Shown here in pieces: positions 42,024 through 49,907 of a stretch of 64,000 nt of DNA. The notes below the pieces were generated by a model that was given only the letters and a program-made list of their open reading frames with translations, searched no databases and had not been told where the DNA came from. The stretch's first letter is position 1. Every line of letters starts with the position of its first letter. Position numbers and translations under genes: made by a program. Source of the stretch: Actinocrispum wychmicini (GTDB lineage: Bacteria > Actinomycetota > Actinomycetes > Mycobacteriales > Pseudonocardiaceae); contig NZ_SLWS01000002.1 of NCBI RefSeq assembly GCF_004345645.1, forward strand, positions 682,001 through 746,000. The letters run 5' to 3'.

Positions 42024-42907
42024 GCACCCCCTTCACGACCCTGTCCAACGCGGCCGGAACGGTCGCCGCGTTCTCGACGGCCGTCCGTCTCGGCCTGCTC
42101 GACCGGATCGACCGCGAACCGGCCGCGCCCGCGGAACTCGCGCGTACGTGCGGCGCGACCGAGCGCGGGGTCCGTGTCGTCCTGGCCGCCCTGGAGTCCA
42201 CGGGGTTCGTCGAGCGGCTGCCGGACGGTCGGTACAGGCCGGTGCTGACTGGACTGGCCGCGCTACATCCGATGCTCCCGACGTGGGAACACCTGCCGGA
42301 GGCGGTACGGACCGGGGAGCTGGTGTACGACGTCGCGGTCAACGACACCCACCCGTCGGCCGCGCATCACGCCGCGGCCGTGCTCCCGGAGGCGAAGCGC
42401 GTGCTGGACGTCGGCGCGGGGGCGGCACCGTGGACCATCGCGTACAGCGCGAAGAACCCGGGCTGCCGCGTGACCGCGTTGGACCAGCCGGCCGTGCTGC
42501 CCGCGACGCGCCGGGCGGTGGCCCGCGCCGGCCTGGCCGACCGCTACGAGTTCGTCTCCGGGGACATGTTCGAGACCTCGATCGAACTGTGCTCGTACGA
42601 CCTGATCGTGCTCGCGCAGGTGTGCCACCTGTTCGACGCGGACGCCTGCCGTGATCTCATCTCGCGGCTGACGCCCGCTCTCGCCGAAAACGGGGTACTC
42701 GCGATCGTCGAACCCGTGACTTCGGCCATGTACGAGCTGTCGCTGTACCTGCGGACGCGGCACGGTCGGGTGCACTCGGTCGAGACGTACCACGGCTGGC
42801 TCACGGACGTGGGGCTCGCCGACATCCAGGGCACGGACCTGCCCTCGACCCCTGCCGTCACCGTGATCACCGGCCGGAAAGCCACCGATACACTCGGCGG
42901 CCGATGA
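42020..42907 (+). CDS. SAM-dependent O-methyltransferase (family 2 / acetylserotonin type)
   Basis: 295 residues from GTG 42020. An N-terminal winged helix (LLDRIDREPAAPAELARTCGATERGVRVVLAALESTGFVER) leads to the SAM-binding motif I RVLDVGAGAAPWTIAYS, and later motifs VTALDQPAVLPATRRAVA and DLIVLAQVCHLFDADACRDLI. This is the layout of methyltransferases in polyketide and other secondary metabolites. Coupled by GTGA to the phosphohistidine-domain gene, so both may modify the same small molecule. The usual catalytic His-Glu pair is not clear, so activity needs testing. Confidence 0.85.
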   Translation: MSTPFTTLSNAAGTVAAFSTAVRLGLLDRIDREPAAPAELARTCGATERGVRVVLAALESTGFVERLPDGRYRPVLTGLAALHPMLPTWEHLPEAVRTGELVYDVAVNDTHPSAAHHAAAVLPEAKRVLDVGAGAAPWTIAYSAKNPGCRVTALDQPAVLPATRRAVARAGLADRYEFVSGDMFETSIELCSYDLIVLAQVCHLFDADACRDLISRLTPALAENGVLAIVEPVTSAMYELSLYLRTRHGRVHSVETYHGWLTDVGLADIQGTDLPSTPAVTVITGRKATDTLGGR

Positions 42908-42923
42908 AGGCCGAAGCGGTGAT

Positions 42924-42940
42924 CCGGGAACAATTCCCGG
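42924..42940 (+). terminator. Short hairpin after the methyltransferase gene
   Basis: CCGGGAA-CAA-TTCCCGG, 7-base perfect stem with a 3-base loop, 17 bases after the stop. Probable terminator. No further feature in the gap to 43066 apart from the ribosome site GGAGGGG before the response regulator. Confidence 0.5.
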
Positions 42941-43066
42941 GTGGCCTGGGTGTGCCGTCCCTGTCGGCCGGGAGTCCGGTCGAACGATGATCCGCAGATG
43001 CAATCCGTGTCCGTCGGTCACACACTGGGTGCGGACCGAGCTCCCGCCGAGGCCACCGGAGGGGAC

Positions 43067-43720
43067 ATGACACAGCCGCAGGAGAAGGAACTGAGCGTCG
43101 TCCTCGCCGACGACCACCCAGTGGTCCGCAGCGGCCTGCGTGCCCTGCTGTCGTCGGTGGACGGGATCACGGTCGTCGCGGAGGCCACCACCGGCCGGGA
43201 GGCCGTGGAGGCGACCATCCAGCATCGGCCGGATGTGCTCTTGGTGGATCTGCAGATGCCCGATCTGAACGGGATAGCGGCCACCCGCGAGGTCCTGCAA
43301 ACCGCCCCGGAAGTGGCCGTACTCGTACTGACGATGTTCCACGACGACGAATCCGTGGTGTCCGCGATGCGTGCCGGAGCCCGCGGTTACATCCTCAAGG
43401 GCGCGGGCCAGGAGGACATTGTCCGTGCCGTCCGAGGTGTTGCCGCCGGCGAGGCGATCTTCGGCCAGAGTGTCGCCCACCGAGTTCTGGATCTGCTCGC
43501 CACCCCGCGGACAGCGGAACCATTTCCGGATCTGACGGTCCGGGAACGTGAAGTACTGGACCTGGTGGCGGCAGGTCTGGGCAACGCGGTCATCGCGCGC
43601 CAACTGCACCTCGCCCCGAAGACGGTGAGCAACCACATCTCGGCGATCTTCGCCAAACTCCGTGTGGTCGACCGCGCGGCGGCCATCGTGCGCGCCCGCG
43701 AAGCCGGCCTCGGCCGCTGA
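43067..43720 (+). CDS. NarL-family response regulator
   Basis: 217 residues from ATG 43067, behind GGAGGGGAC. Receiver: VVLADDHPVVRSGLRAL, VLLVDLQMPDLNG (Asp near 59), YILKGAGQEDI with the Lys. HTH: LTVREREVLDLVAAGLGNAVIARQLHLAPKTVSNHISAIFAKL. Likely cognate kinase is the gene at 44845, separated by a lipoprotein gene on the other strand. Confidence 0.93.
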   Translation: MTQPQEKELSVVLADDHPVVRSGLRALLSSVDGITVVAEATTGREAVEATIQHRPDVLLVDLQMPDLNGIAATREVLQTAPEVAVLVLTMFHDDESVVSAMRAGARGYILKGAGQEDIVRAVRGVAAGEAIFGQSVAHRVLDLLATPRTAEPFPDLTVREREVLDLVAAGLGNAVIARQLHLAPKTVSNHISAIFAKLRVVDRAAAIVRAREAGLGR

Positions 43721-43753
43721 CTCACAAGCTCATCCGCGTGCCTGATCACATGA

Positions 43754-43791
43754 GGAATCACCCCGCCCAAGGACGAGGGCGGGGTGATTCC
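43754..43791. terminator. Bidirectional terminator
   Basis: A perfect 15-base stem: GGAATCACCCCGCCC (43754-43768) with GGGCGGGGTGATTCC (43777-43791), loop of 8 bases. It lies between the 3' ends of the response regulator (43720) and lipoprotein (43839) genes and can serve both. Confidence 0.85.
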
Positions 43792-43838
43792 CGTACCGGT
43801 CACCGGCTGGGGGGACGGTAACCGGGGTCTTCGGCGGA

Positions 43839-44663
43839 CTAGCCGGGCTGGACCTCGCTGTCCGGCGGCGCCTGGATGGACACCGGCGCGCCGTAGTCGA
43901 AGAACTCGGCGTTCATCCCGCCGTCCAGGCCGGGCATGGCGATCGAGAACTTGACGAGCCGGCCCTGGCCGTCGATCCACACCTTCATGTCGGTGCCCTT
44001 GGCGTCGGCCGGGTCGCCGCCGATCTCGCCGACCTTCGACGGGTCGACGGCCACCTTGTAGCGGGTCGCCGGGGCGCCGCGGACGGTGTCCGAGCCGTCC
44101 GGGGTGGTCGTGGCGAAGTCCTTGATCGGGTCGAGCATGCCCATCGGGTCGGTGCCCGGCTGGGGCGTCTTGCCGCCGCCCGAGGCACCGCCGCCGAGGG
44201 AGCCCAGCTCCTTCGTCATGTCCTCCAGCGGGAACTTGGTCCACTTGGGGGCGGGGCCGGCCTTCATGTACATCGTCTTGTCGACCACCAGGATGGACAC
44301 CTTGATGGCCGCGCCGCCGTCCGGGCCGCCCATGGACGACTCGCCCTTCAGGCGCTCGTTCTTGGTGTCCACCTCGCCGGAGGTCTGGAAGTTACCGGTG
44401 CCGCCCTTGTCCGAGAGTTTCCACTCGAACTTGTACGTGCTGGCGTCCTTGCTGCTCTTCGCCGCGTTGGCGATCAGCGCCTTCGGGTCGGCCGGCGCGG
44501 AGTTGTTTCCCGACGGCTTGTCCGGCTTGGCGCTCGCGCCGCCCGACGCGACCGCGGGTCCGTCCGCCGGCTGTGGAACACCCGGCAGGGCCGACTTCTC
44601 GCACCCGGCCAGGGCGAGCGTGGACAACGCGGCCACTGCCACGAGTGTGTGACGTGTTCGCAT
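43839..44663 (-). CDS. Secreted lipoprotein (LppX/LprG-like)
   Basis: 274 residues. Signal peptide with lipobox ALSTLALAGC; Cys21 would be lipidated and anchored to the outer face of the membrane. A low-complexity linker rich in Ser, Gly and Pro follows, then a beta-rich domain: STYKFEWKLSDKGG, FQTSGEVDTKNERLKGESSM, ILVVDKTMYMKAGPAPKWTKFP, as in LprG/LppX-type lipoproteins of mycobacteria and the DUF-type proteins of Streptomyces. ATG 44663 chosen because AAGGGG is 9 bases upstream. Placed between a response regulator and a kinase, it could report or respond to envelope signals. Confidence 0.83.
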   Translation of the reverse strand: MRTRHTLVAVAALSTLALAGCEKSALPGVPQPADGPAVASGGASAKPDKPSGNNSAPADPKALIANAAKSSKDASTYKFEWKLSDKGGTGNFQTSGEVDTKNERLKGESSMGGPDGGAAIKVSILVVDKTMYMKAGPAPKWTKFPLEDMTKELGSLGGGASGGGKTPQPGTDPMGMLDPIKDFATTTPDGSDTVRGAPATRYKVAVDPSKVGEIGGDPADAKGTDMKVWIDGQGRLVKFSIAMPGLDGGMNAEFFDYGAPVSIQAPPDSEVQPG

Positions 44664-44844
44664 CTGCTTCATCCCCTTCGTTGGCTTGCGGGTGTTTCCG
44701 TCGTTCCCCCCGCCGCGATCAACTCTGGCCGACCGCCACTCCCAAACGGCAGGGGTCGCGACCGGGACAGTGCGGGAAACTGTCCGGACGAGATCGGGAC
44801 CCCAATCCCAGGACAAATCCCCTCGCGCAACGGAGTATTACGAG

Positions 44845-46692
44845 GTGCCGCACACCGCTCACCGGCCCGCGACCTGGCTCGCCTGGGGTTGCTTCACGGT
44901 CGCCGCCGGGTCGGCGATCGCGGCTCTGGCGCTGGTCACGGCCACCCGGACGGCTTCGTGGTTCTTCGTCCTGGCCACCGCGGTGATGAGCCTGTCGCTG
45001 GCGGTGTCCGGGCTGTTGCTCGCCCGGCACCGAATCCACAACCCGATCGGCTGGCTGCTGATCGCCGGCAGTTGGGCGTACGCGGCGAGCGCGTTGGCCG
45101 TGCCGACGCATGTGGACGCGCTTGAGTCGACGTGGACGGTGTGGGGGACGCTCCTGCTTCCGCTGGCGCTGTTGCTGTTCCCGACCGGCCGGCTGGCGGG
45201 GCCGTGGTGGCAGGTTCTGGTGTGGGCGCTGATCATCGCCGCGCCGCCGTTCCTGATCGGCTGGTCCGTCGCCCTGTGGGTGTGGCTGGTGCCCGCGGCC
45301 GGCGCGGTCGTGTCGCTCATCGCGCGGTACCGGCGCGGTGACGAGGTCCTACGCCGGCAGATGTTGTGGCTCGTGCTGGCGTTGATCGGCAACGCCATCG
45401 GGTTCCTGCCGTGGCTGATGAACCTGGGTCCGTGGCTGTTGGTGGTGACGCCCGGGTTGGTGCCGGCCGCGTTCGCCACGGCGATCCTGCGCTACCGGCT
45501 GTTGGACATCCGGCTCGTGGTTTCCCGTGCGCTGCTGTACTTCCTGCTGACCGGCGGGGTGATCGCGGTCTACTCAGGACTGGTCGTGGTGGTCGGCCGG
45601 TCACTGGACCTGAGGGCGCACGTCGGCGCGGCCGCGCTCGCGGCGGTGGCGGTCGCGCTGGCGTTCAACCCGGTGCGGGTGCGGCTGCAACGGCTGCTGG
45701 ATCGCGCGTTGTACGGGCACAGGCGCGACCCGGTCCGCGCGTTGAGCCACCTCAGTGCCCGGCTGGACGCGGAACTCGGTTCCCTGGACGACTTGCTGAC
45801 CGCGGTACGGGACGCGCTGCAACTCCCCTACGCGGCGTTCCGGCTGCGTGGCCGGGAGGTCGCCGCGTCCGGGTCGGCCGCCGGGGTGCTGGAGGTGGTG
45901 CCGTTGGCCGCGTCCGGGGCCGCGAGCGGCGAACTGGTCATCGGCGTACGCCCAGGTCAGAGCCGGCTGGGCACCCAGGACATGCACGTGCTGACCGTGC
46001 TGGCGATCCCGTTGGGGGTCGCGCTGCGGGCGACGATGCTGTCCGAGGAGCTACAGCAGTCCCGCGAGCGGATCGTCGCGGCACGTGAGGAGGAGCGCCG
46101 ACGGCTCCGGCGGGACCTGCACGACGGTCTCGGCCCGACGCTGAGCGGGGTCGCGTACGCCACGGACGCCGCCCGCAACCTGGCGCGGTCCGATCCGGAC
46201 ACGGCCGTGGACCTGCTGGTCCGGCTGCGCGGCGACATCGGCGACGCGATCATCGAGATCCGTCGGCTGGTGGAAGGCCTTCGACCGCCCGCGCTGGACG
46301 AGCTCGGCCTGGTCGGCGCCCTGCACCGAGAGGCCGAGCGACTGTCCTATCAGGAGGGTGGCCGCCCGCTCACGGTGAGCGTGGACGCTCCCCCGGACAT
46401 GCCCGAACTGCCTGCGGCCGTGGAGGTCGCGGCGTACCGGATCAGCGCGGAGGCGCTCAACAACGCGGCCAAACACTCCGGCGCCGAGCACGTCCGGGTC
46501 CGCATCACAGTCGGCGACGAGCTGCACATCCAGGTGCAGGACGACGGCTCCCCCGGTCCGAACGGCTGGGCACCCGGCGTGGGGATGGCGTCCATGTCGG
46601 AGCGCGCCGCCGAAGTCGGCGGCCGGTGCGAAGCCCACCCCAGCCCCGACGGCGGCAACGTGGAGGCCGTCCTGCCGCTCAAGCCGTGGTGA
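44845..46692 (+). CDS. Membrane sensor histidine kinase (NarL type), likely partner of the regulator at 43067
   Basis: 615 residues. Eight or nine membrane helices fill residues 10-280 (WFFVLATAVMSLSLAVSGLLLA, LLLPLALLLFPTGRLAG, WLLVVTPGLVPAAFATAIL), followed by a GAF-like domain and the kinase core: REEERRRLRRDLHDGLGPTLSGVAY with the phospho-acceptor His, EALNNAAKHSG (N box), VQDDGSPGPNGWAPGVGMASM (G1/G2). Start at GTG 44845, 9 bases after GGAG; a longer frame upstream lacks homology. Convergent end overlaps the phosphodiesterase remnant. Confidence 0.9.
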   Translation: MPHTAHRPATWLAWGCFTVAAGSAIAALALVTATRTASWFFVLATAVMSLSLAVSGLLLARHRIHNPIGWLLIAGSWAYAASALAVPTHVDALESTWTVWGTLLLPLALLLFPTGRLAGPWWQVLVWALIIAAPPFLIGWSVALWVWLVPAAGAVVSLIARYRRGDEVLRRQMLWLVLALIGNAIGFLPWLMNLGPWLLVVTPGLVPAAFATAILRYRLLDIRLVVSRALLYFLLTGGVIAVYSGLVVVVGRSLDLRAHVGAAALAAVAVALAFNPVRVRLQRLLDRALYGHRRDPVRALSHLSARLDAELGSLDDLLTAVRDALQLPYAAFRLRGREVAASGSAAGVLEVVPLAASGAASGELVIGVRPGQSRLGTQDMHVLTVLAIPLGVALRATMLSEELQQSRERIVAAREEERRRLRRDLHDGLGPTLSGVAYATDAARNLARSDPDTAVDLLVRLRGDIGDAIIEIRRLVEGLRPPALDELGLVGALHREAERLSYQEGGRPLTVSVDAPPDMPELPAAVEVAAYRISAEALNNAAKHSGAEHVRVRITVGDELHIQVQDDGSPGPNGWAPGVGMASMSERAAEVGGRCEAHPSPDGGNVEAVLPLKPW

Positions 46693-46984
46693 CGACCCGG
46701 TAGTGCGTGGCCAACCGCCGGTCGTCATCGAGCACGTGGAACGCGATGGCCGGCGGCATCTCCAGGTTCGAGTACTTGGCGAGCACGGCCGCGAGCCGGT
46801 CCTCGCCGTTCTGCTTGATCCGGTCGACGTAAGGCACGTGCAGCACGACCGGCGGGTGGTGGAAGCACACGAACGCCGAGGTGTCACCCGCGTCGGCCAG
46901 GCCCGAGTCCAGCCAGTCGAGCGTCTCGTCGGCGAGATAACCGTCGTCCTGGTGGATGTCACTGACGTGCGCCAGTACAAGCAT
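46679..46984 (-). pseudogene. CpdA-type metallophosphoesterase with two internal deletions
   Basis: 101 codons. The start MLVLAHVSDIHQ is the first metal motif (DxH) of 3',5'-cyclic-AMP phosphodiesterases, but it jumps directly to the late stretch TSAFVCFHHPPVVLHVPYVDRI, and then to EMPPAIAFHVLDDDRRLATHYRVV at the C-terminus. GDxx, GNHD and GHxH metal motifs are missing; intact relatives have about 270-300 residues. The frame remains open, so in-frame deletions are the simplest reading. A short expressed product is possible, but catalysis is not. Confidence 0.7.
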
Positions 46985-47063
46985 GCGTGTCCCTTTCCCC
47001 AGTTGTGCAAACCCGCGGGATCGCTCAAGCGTCTGTCAAGTCGCGACGAATCCACGTGCAACA

Positions 47064-47075
47064 AGTTGGCCAACT
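47064..47075 (+). promoter_or_regulatory. Palindrome AGTTGGCCAACT before the LAL tandem
   Basis: Perfect 12-base dyad 78 bases before GTG 47154. The gap 46985-47153 also contains TTGTGCAA and TGCAACAAG words. Candidate operator of the LAL pair; no -10 or -35 can be assigned with confidence. Confidence 0.4.
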
Positions 47076-47153
47076 GGACCGACATCAGGACAAGATTGAG
47101 CATCGACGGGCAGAGAACCGCAGGACTGACACTGTTACGGACCGTAGGAGCCT

Positions 47154-49904
47154 GTGATACTTCGCGTCATGACCTTGGCCGGCCGAGCGGCGGAGGTGGC
47201 CACGATCGAGGCTGCCCTCACCCGGGTCGGCGGCATGCCCTGGGTGCTTGAGGTCCGTGGCGAACCCGGCATCGGCAAGACCAGGCTCATCGACGAGCTC
47301 CGTGAGCGGGCGCGGGCCCAGGGCCTGCTTGTGTTGGCTGGTCAGTCGACCGAACAAGGCCGGTCGACCGCGTTCAGTTCGCTCAACGAGGCGCTCTCCG
47401 GCCACGTCGTGCCCGAGGACCTCAGCCGGGCCCAGCGTGAGGCGCTCAAGGTGGTGTGTCCGACCGGCGGGCCGGGCGCGGACGTGGAGACCTATCGGGT
47501 GCAGCGCGCGATCCGGGCTTTACTGCAGACGCTCGCCAAACCCAGCGGGCTCGTGCTCGTTCTGGAAGACCTGCACTGGGCCGACGACCCGACTGTCGGC
47601 CTGGTGACGCACCTGCTGCGGCATCCGCCGGCCGCGCCGATCCTGCTGGTGCTGTCGTACCGGCTGGCGCAGGTCCCGGCGCGGGTGACGGCGGCGATCG
47701 ACCGGGCCGTCGCCGCGGGCGAGGTGGAACGGCTCGAACCGGCGCCGCTGTCGGTGGCGGCGTTCGCGGAACTGCTCGGCCCGAGCGCGAGCCGGTCCCG
47801 GGTGGCGGCGCTGCACCGGGACAGCGGCGGCAACCCGTTCTACCTGCGGCTGCTCACCGAGGACGGCGCCAACGAGCTGGTCGACGAGATCACCGCGCTG
47901 CCGCCTGTCAGCAGGCACGTCGCCCGGACCGCGGCGGTGGCTGGCGAGGAGTTCGACCCTGGCCTGGTCGCGGCCGTCATGGCTGACGTGTCCACGCGCG
48001 ACACTCTGGCGGCGTTGGACGACCTGCTGGCCCGTGACCTGATCCAGGTCGACGCGGACGACCGGCGCCTGCGGTTCCGGCACCCGTTGGTGCGCGCGGC
48101 CGCGTACCAGGACGGCGATGACGAATGGCGAGCGAACGCGCATCACCGCGTCGCGGCGGAACTCGCGGAACGTGACGCCCCGGTGGTCGTCCGCGCGCAG
48201 CACATAGCGTTGTCCGCCAAGCAAGGCGACGTCGACGCGGTCGACACACTCCTGCGCGCCGCGACCGCCCTGATGCCCGAGGATCCAGCGACCGCGGCTG
48301 GTTGGTTACGCGCGGCACTGCGGCTGCTTCCGCCGGGCGATTCACCGCTACGCCTGCGCGTGCTTACGGCCGCCGGGCACGCGCTCGCGATCACCGGCGA
48401 CCTGACCGAGAGCCGCGCGCTGCTCCGCACGGCCATGGCCGACATCCCGTCGGACGACGTCGACACCCGGATTGCCACGACGGTCCAGTACGCGACCGTC
48501 ACACGCCTGCTTGGGCGCTACGCCGACGCTCGCGCGGCGCTCGACCGCGAGCTGGCCACGTTGCCGCCGGACGCGGACACCTCCCGGCTGAAGCTCGAAC
48601 TCGTGCTGGTCGAGGTAGTGCGCGCGGGTGAGGTCAGCAAGGACATGGATCTCATCGACGACGTGCTGGCCGCGGCCCGCGAGGCGCAGGACCCGCTGCT
48701 GGAGGCGTGCGCGCACACCGCCGCGGCGTGGGCCGGCTACACCGCCGGAGACCTGGACCGGACAGCCGCGAGCTGTGACGCTGCCAAGGCGTTGCTGGAC
48801 GGCCTGCCGGACGGCGAGATCGCCGGGTGGGTCGAGCCGATGTTGTGGCTCAGCCAGGCCGAACGGTTTCTCGACCGGTTCGACGACGCGTTGCGGCACG
48901 ACGATCGCGGCATCGCCTTGGCCAGGGCGACTGGCCGCAACTACGTGCTGACGTCCCTGCTGTCGCACCGGGCGTTGGTGCTGCGGTGGCTTGGCCGGCT
49001 CGGCGAGGCGGCCCAGTCCGCGCAGGACGGGGTGGAGGTGGCCGAGCGGATCAACAGCCAGGCCCGTCGGGGGGTGGCGCTGCAGACCTGGAGCCGGGTC
49101 CGGCTGGTGGCTGGCGCCCCGGCCGACGCCGTCCGGCTCGCCCGGATGGCCGTGGCCGCGGCCGGTGCCGAGCCCGACTGGTGGCAGCGCAACGCGCGGA
49201 AGTCCTTGCTGCTGGCGGAAACCGAGGTGGATCGCGTCGACCGGATGGCTGAGGTGCTTGACGTCCTCGGCGGCCCGGAGCTGGCCACGATCGTGCCGGT
49301 CAACCGGCCGCTGGACTACGTCGAACTGGTCGCCGCGGACTTGGCCGTTGGCAACGTCGACCGGGCCGCGGACTGGGCCGAGCGGGCCGAGCGGTTCGCC
49401 GACCCGAAGCTGCCGTCCCGGACCGGCCTGGCGCACCTGGCCTGGGCGCTCGTGCTGTTCGCGCGCGGCGATCCCGCTGGGGCGTGGGCCCGGTCGCGGT
49501 CGGCCGTCGCCGATTTCGACCAACGAGGCAACCAGTTCGACGCCGGCCGCGCGCACCTGGTGTGGGGGCTGGCGACGGCCGCGATCGGGAACACCTCGGG
49601 CGCGATCGTCCACTTGGAACAGGCGTCGGCCCTGTTCACCGAGTCCGAGGCGCCGAGCCTGGCCGCGCGGGCCACCCGCGAGCTGCGCCAACTGGGCCGG
49701 CGGGCGGCCGGGACGGACACGCTGACCGCGCGGGAGCTGGAGATCGCCGACCTGGTGGCGGGCGGCGCGACGAACAAGCAGATCGCGGCGAAGCTGGTGA
49801 TCAGCGAGCGCACGGTCGGCACCCATCTGTCCCGGATCTACGCGAAGCTGGGAGTCTCGTCCCGGGCCGCGCTCGCGGCGAAACGCACCAGAGTCGAGGG
49901 ATAG
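47154..49904 (+). CDS. LAL-type LuxR regulator, first of a tandem pair
   Basis: 916 residues from GTG 47154 (ATG 47169 is the alternative). Walker [11 protein letters not shown] (35-43), Walker B LVLVLEDLHWADD, sensor RDSGGNPFYLRLL, helical repeats, C-terminal HTH LTARELEIADLVAGGATNKQIAAKLVISERTVGTHLSRIYAKLG. A TTA leucine codon at 48306-48308 (codon 385) is rare in such GC-rich DNA and may make translation dependent on the bldA-type tRNA. The second LAL gene begins 3 bases after the stop. Confidence 0.9.
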   Translation: MILRVMTLAGRAAEVATIEAALTRVGGMPWVLEVRGEPGIGKTRLIDELRERARAQGLLVLAGQSTEQGRSTAFSSLNEALSGHVVPEDLSRAQREALKVVCPTGGPGADVETYRVQRAIRALLQTLAKPSGLVLVLEDLHWADDPTVGLVTHLLRHPPAAPILLVLSYRLAQVPARVTAAIDRAVAAGEVERLEPAPLSVAAFAELLGPSASRSRVAALHRDSGGNPFYLRLLTEDGANELVDEITALPPVSRHVARTAAVAGEEFDPGLVAAVMADVSTRDTLAALDDLLARDLIQVDADDRRLRFRHPLVRAAAYQDGDDEWRANAHHRVAAELAERDAPVVVRAQHIALSAKQGDVDAVDTLLRAATALMPEDPATAAGWLRAALRLLPPGDSPLRLRVLTAAGHALAITGDLTESRALLRTAMADIPSDDVDTRIATTVQYATVTRLLGRYADARAALDRELATLPPDADTSRLKLELVLVEVVRAGEVSKDMDLIDDVLAAAREAQDPLLEACAHTAAAWAGYTAGDLDRTAASCDAAKALLDGLPDGEIAGWVEPMLWLSQAERFLDRFDDALRHDDRGIALARATGRNYVLTSLLSHRALVLRWLGRLGEAAQSAQDGVEVAERINSQARRGVALQTWSRVRLVAGAPADAVRLARMAVAAAGAEPDWWQRNARKSLLLAETEVDRVDRMAEVLDVLGGPELATIVPVNRPLDYVELVAADLAVGNVDRAADWAERAERFADPKLPSRTGLAHLAWALVLFARGDPAGAWARSRSAVADFDQRGNQFDAGRAHLVWGLATAAIGNTSGAIVHLEQASALFTESEAPSLAARATRELRQLGRRAAGTDTLTARELEIADLVAGGATNKQIAAKLVISERTVGTHLSRIYAKLGVSSRAALAAKRTRVEG

Positions 49905-49907
49905 CCA

